A stretch of DNA of 8,030 nt from Clostridia bacterium (lineage in GTDB: Bacteria; Bacillota; Clostridia; Christensenellales; CAG-314): assembly GCA_017452035.1 (NCBI GenBank), contig JAFTNE010000190.1, positions 1 to 8,030 on the forward strand. Direction: 5' to 3'. The notes under the pieces were generated by a model. That model was not told where the DNA came from, searched no databases, and saw only the letters and a list, made by a program, of their open reading frames with translations. Positions 6,233 through 8,030 of the stretch are shown here, one piece after another. Within the stretch, counting starts at the first letter, position 1. Each line of letters begins with the position of its first letter. A program made the position numbers and the translations under genes.

Positions 6233-6250
6233 TTTTGCAAAATTGCGCAA
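6233..6250 (+). promoter_or_regulatory. Extended TTTTGCAAAA motif in the methyltransferase leader
   Basis: TTTTGCAAAATTGCGCAA has two GC-centred half-sites 10 bp apart, as in the dnaB-upstream copy. It occupies the methyltransferase 5' leader and overlaps its ribosome binding site on the other strand. A bound protein would lie just downstream of +1 (about 6258). Role is inferred from position only. Confidence 0.35.
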
Positions 6251-6264
6251 ATTTCGATAAATAT

Positions 6265-6293
6265 ATTATACTTGAAACGTGCAGTTTTTTCAA
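6265..6293 (-). promoter_or_regulatory. Promoter of the methyltransferase-pseudouridine synthase operon
   Basis: On the minus strand, TTGAAA (6288-6293) and a perfect TATAAT (6265-6270) are 17 nt apart. Predicted +1 is near 6258, giving a leader of about 35 nt. A small dyad CAGTT-N5-AACTG (6282-6296) overlaps the -35 box. Confidence 0.75.
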
Positions 6294-6318
6294 CTGTTTT
6301 TTAGATATTGTTTGGCTG

Positions 6319-6347
6319 TTGACAATTTGCCATTGTTGCCATATAAT
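6319..6347 (+). promoter_or_regulatory. Perfect consensus promoter giving a leaderless phosphopantetheinyl transferase mRNA
   Basis: TTGACA (6319-6324), a 17-nt spacer and TATAAT (6342-6347): both boxes and spacing match consensus. Six bases (TGTGGT) separate the -10 from ATG 6354-6356, so +1 falls on the A of ATG. The promoter is divergent from the methyltransferase promoter, with 25 bp between the two -35 boxes. Confidence 0.75.
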
Positions 6348-6353
6348 TGTGGT

Positions 6354-7007
6354 ATGACAAACGACAGCAAAAAACCAAATATGCCACGACTTTTTGTGTG
6401 TAAACTAGCAAACAAAGTGCAACCATTGCCCCACATCGAGCGTCAAGAGGAAATTGACGGTTGCAAAAACGCGTTGACTCGGTTGGAAAAATACACCAGC
6501 TGGCAACTGTTACGCCACGCTGTGGAAACAACCTTTGGCGTGCCAATGGACATGTTTGACATACACAAAAACCACAACGGCAAGTGGGTTTGCAACTACT
6601 TTTTCTTGTCCATTTCTCACAGCAACGGGCTGTGCGCTGTCGCTATCGACAATGCGCCAATTGGCATTGACCTACAAAAATATCAACCACAAAAGTTCAA
6701 CAAAAAGCTACTTAAACGCATTGCTTGCGAAAACGAGCTAAAACAACTGTGTGGCGATTTACCACGCGAACTGCCCGAGTGGAACATCTTTGTACCCTAT
6801 GCTGACGGCAAAAAGATACTTTCTCTTTGGTGCAAAAAGGAGGCATTGTTCAAAAAACTTGACCTGCCCGCATTTGTAACACGCAACCTTGACACTACCA
6901 TTGCTCGTTTTGTGGAAACAAGCTTTACCCACGACAATGCCCACTACCACCTTGCCATTGCCACAGCCCACCACGATATCCAAATGGAATGGGTGGAAGT
7001 TGAATAG
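6354..7007 (+). CDS. Sfp-type 4'-phosphopantetheinyl transferase
   Basis: A 217-residue enzyme that moves the 4'-phosphopantetheine arm from coenzyme A to a Ser of acyl or peptidyl carrier proteins. The diagnostic motifs are FLSISHSNGLCAVAI (84-98), IGIDLQ (103-108) and LWCKKEALFKK (158-168), with E163 a likely Mg ligand alongside D106. The usual GIDxE motif has Gln108 in place of Glu; some functional family members also vary here. Length fits the Sfp/AcpT group (about 200-250), not the shorter AcpS. The start at 6354 is set by the promoter, which allows no upstream in-frame codons on the transcript. No Shine-Dalgarno sequence precedes it, so translation is probably leaderless. No carrier protein, NRPS or PKS gene is in the window, so the partner may be the fatty-acid ACP or a distant cluster. 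It is monocistronic and ends at a shared terminator. Confidence 0.88.
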   Translation: MTNDSKKPNMPRLFVCKLANKVQPLPHIERQEEIDGCKNALTRLEKYTSWQLLRHAVETTFGVPMDMFDIHKNHNGKWVCNYFFLSISHSNGLCAVAIDNAPIGIDLQKYQPQKFNKKLLKRIACENELKQLCGDLPRELPEWNIFVPYADGKKILSLWCKKEALFKKLDLPAFVTRNLDTTIARFVETSFTHDNAHYHLAIATAHHDIQMEWVEVE

Positions 7008-7043
7008 AAAAACACTACTTACAAATACACACTAACAACAAAA

Positions 7044-7072
7044 CCCCCAACAGACTTGTTTTCTGCTGGGGG
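7044..7072. terminator. Bidirectional terminator between the convergent transferase and ileS genes
   Basis: CCCCCAACAGA (7044-7054) and TCTGCTGGGGG (7062-7072) form an 11-bp stem with a 7-nt loop. There is one A-C mismatch in plus-strand RNA but a G-U pair in minus-strand RNA. T-rich sequence follows on both sides (TCATTATTTTT on plus, TTTTGTTGTT on minus), 36 nt past the transferase stop. Confidence 0.85.
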
Positions 7073-7106
7073 TCATTATTTTTGATAAGATTTAACCTTT
7101 GCCCAA

Positions 7107-8030
7107 TTACGCCTTTGTTAGGTAAAGTGTGAACTTGTGGCCGTTTACATCCCATTGTTTTTGGAACGTACCCGAGTTAGCAGGCGCAACAACGTTGGCA
7201 AGCGTTGCAGATGCAATTTCGCCAGCGTTACGTTCAAATACTTGTGCAAGTTCGCTTTCTGCTTGGTAGCCAATGATGATGTGGTCGGTAACAACAAAGT
7301 CGCTTTCCTTACGCATGGTTTGTACCTTGGATATAATTTCGCGAACAAGACCTTCCTCGACAAGTTCGGCTGTCAAGTTAACGTCCAAAGCTACTGTGTC
7401 GCCGTGGTCGGATACTACCGAGAAACCTTGCTTGTTCTTTGTGGAAACAAGCAAATCTTCGGCAGATACAACAATGTCGTTACCGTCAATTACAAAGGTG
7501 TGTGTGCCACCGTTTGCAACGTTTGCAACAACTTTGCGAGCATCCTCACCAAGGTTAGCAAACAAATTACGGATTTGTCCAAGGAAACGTCCGTACTTTG
7601 GACCGATTGTGCGAAGTTGTGGTTTGATTTCGTAGTCGGCAAACTCTTCGGCAGAGGCAACGCGAACAACTTGTTTAACGTTGAGTTCGCTTGCGATGAT
7701 ATCTACCATTTCAGCACTAAGTTCGCCACTGGTTGCAACGTACATAGCTTCAAGTGGTTGACGGTTTTTGACGTTGGCAGCGTTACGAGCAGAACGTCCC
7801 AAAACAACAAGGTCAAGTACCTTTTCCATTTGTTCGTTAAGCGTTGCGTCAATCAATGCCTCGTTTGCAACGGGGAAGTCGCAAAGGTGAACGGAACGTG
7901 GAGCGTCGTCAAAGCAGTTAGCTGTAATGTTTTGGTAGATGCTTTCGGTGATAAATGGAACAAATGGAGCAGCAACCTTTACAAGTGTATCAAGTGTTGT
8001 GTACACAGTCATGTATGCTGCTTGCTTGTC
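7107..8030 (-). CDS. ileS: Isoleucyl-tRNA synthetase, C-terminal part (type 2, eukaryote-like; runs off right edge)
   Basis: The last 307 codons of the enzyme that charges tRNA-Ile. The fragment opens with DKQAAYMTVYTTL, then APFVPFITESIYQNI, in the anticodon-binding helical domain. It continues with SVHLCDFP, LGRSARN, KNRQPLEAM, the ELNVKQV segment, and VEEGLVREIISKVQTMRKE near the end. The LGRSARN, NRQPLE, ELNVK and LVREI succession is typical of the long eukaryote- and archaeon-like type 2 enzymes found in some Clostridia. The C-terminal zinc-binding CxxC motifs of the standard bacterial type are absent. The stop is TAA at 7107-7109. The catalytic domain, HIGH and KMSKS motifs and any leader (for example a T-box) lie beyond the right edge. 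Family identity is very confident; the type assignment is moderately so. Confidence 0.93.
   Translation of the reverse strand, partial: DKQAAYMTVYTTLDTLVKVAAPFVPFITESIYQNITANCFDDAPRSVHLCDFPVANEALIDATLNEQMEKVLDLVVLGRSARNAANVKNRQPLEAMYVATSGELSAEMVDIIASELNVKQVVRVASAEEFADYEIKPQLRTIGPKYGRFLGQIRNLFANLGEDARKVVANVANGGTHTFVIDGNDIVVSAEDLLVSTKNKQGFSVVSDHGDTVALDVNLTAELVEEGLVREIISKVQTMRKESDFVVTDHIIIGYQAESELAQVFERNAGEIASATLANVVAPANSGTFQKQWDVNGHKFTLYLTKA

Noticed and set aside
1..8030. CRISPR array, insertion sequence, phage or toxin-antitoxin module
   Set aside because: No regularly spaced repeats, transposase or integrase motifs, terminal inverted repeats or small paired genes were seen.

Overview
The window looks like a piece of chromosome from a low-GC, Gram-positive-type bacterium, most likely an uncultured Clostridia-like member of the Bacillota. 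The reasons are AT-rich intergenic DNA, AGGAGG/GGAGG ribosome binding sites, near-consensus vegetative promoters, Rho-independent terminators, a secreted VanW-family protein and a eukaryote-like (type 2) isoleucyl-tRNA synthetase. The taxonomic call is inference and is weak below phylum. I see no mobile element, CRISPR array, phage gene, tRNA or rRNA.

Layout, left to right. Positions 1-395 (minus) hold the N-terminal part of the replicative helicase DnaB, with its own promoter and ribosome binding site. To its right, on the minus strand, lies a two-gene operon: a PHP-family phosphoesterase (2084-2893) followed, with an ATGA overlap, by a secreted VanW-domain protein (1017-2087). The VanW frame stops at a UGA, yet continues in frame for 55 sensible codons to a TAA at 849. 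The lost tail resembles the C-terminal end of longer VanW proteins. The operon's terminator is at 571-619. Next comes a signal-peptide-bearing, membrane-anchored surface protein of unknown function (3206-4219, minus), with a GTG start, a structured leader and its own promoter and terminator.

An RNA-modification operon follows (minus): a class I methyltransferase of the RlmI/RlmK type (5351-6223) and an overlapping RluA-family pseudouridine synthase (4576-5358), ending in a terminator at 4391-4438. Divergent from it, on the plus strand, is an Sfp-type 4'-phosphopantetheinyl transferase (6354-7007). It converges through a shared terminator on the C-terminal part of IleS (7107-8030, minus), which runs off the right edge.

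Most genes are housekeeping: replication, tRNA charging, rRNA modification and carrier-protein activation. The most interesting observations are regulatory or structural. Two promoters, for the PHP gene and the phosphopantetheinyl transferase, place +1 exactly on the A of ATG and predict leaderless mRNAs; they share a near-identical promoter core. The palindrome TTTTGCAAAA occurs five times and, by eye, only between genes; three copies extend to an 18-bp form with a second half-site one helical turn away. The VanW gene carries the in-frame UGA described above. I did not find convincing evidence of a wholly new multi-gene system.
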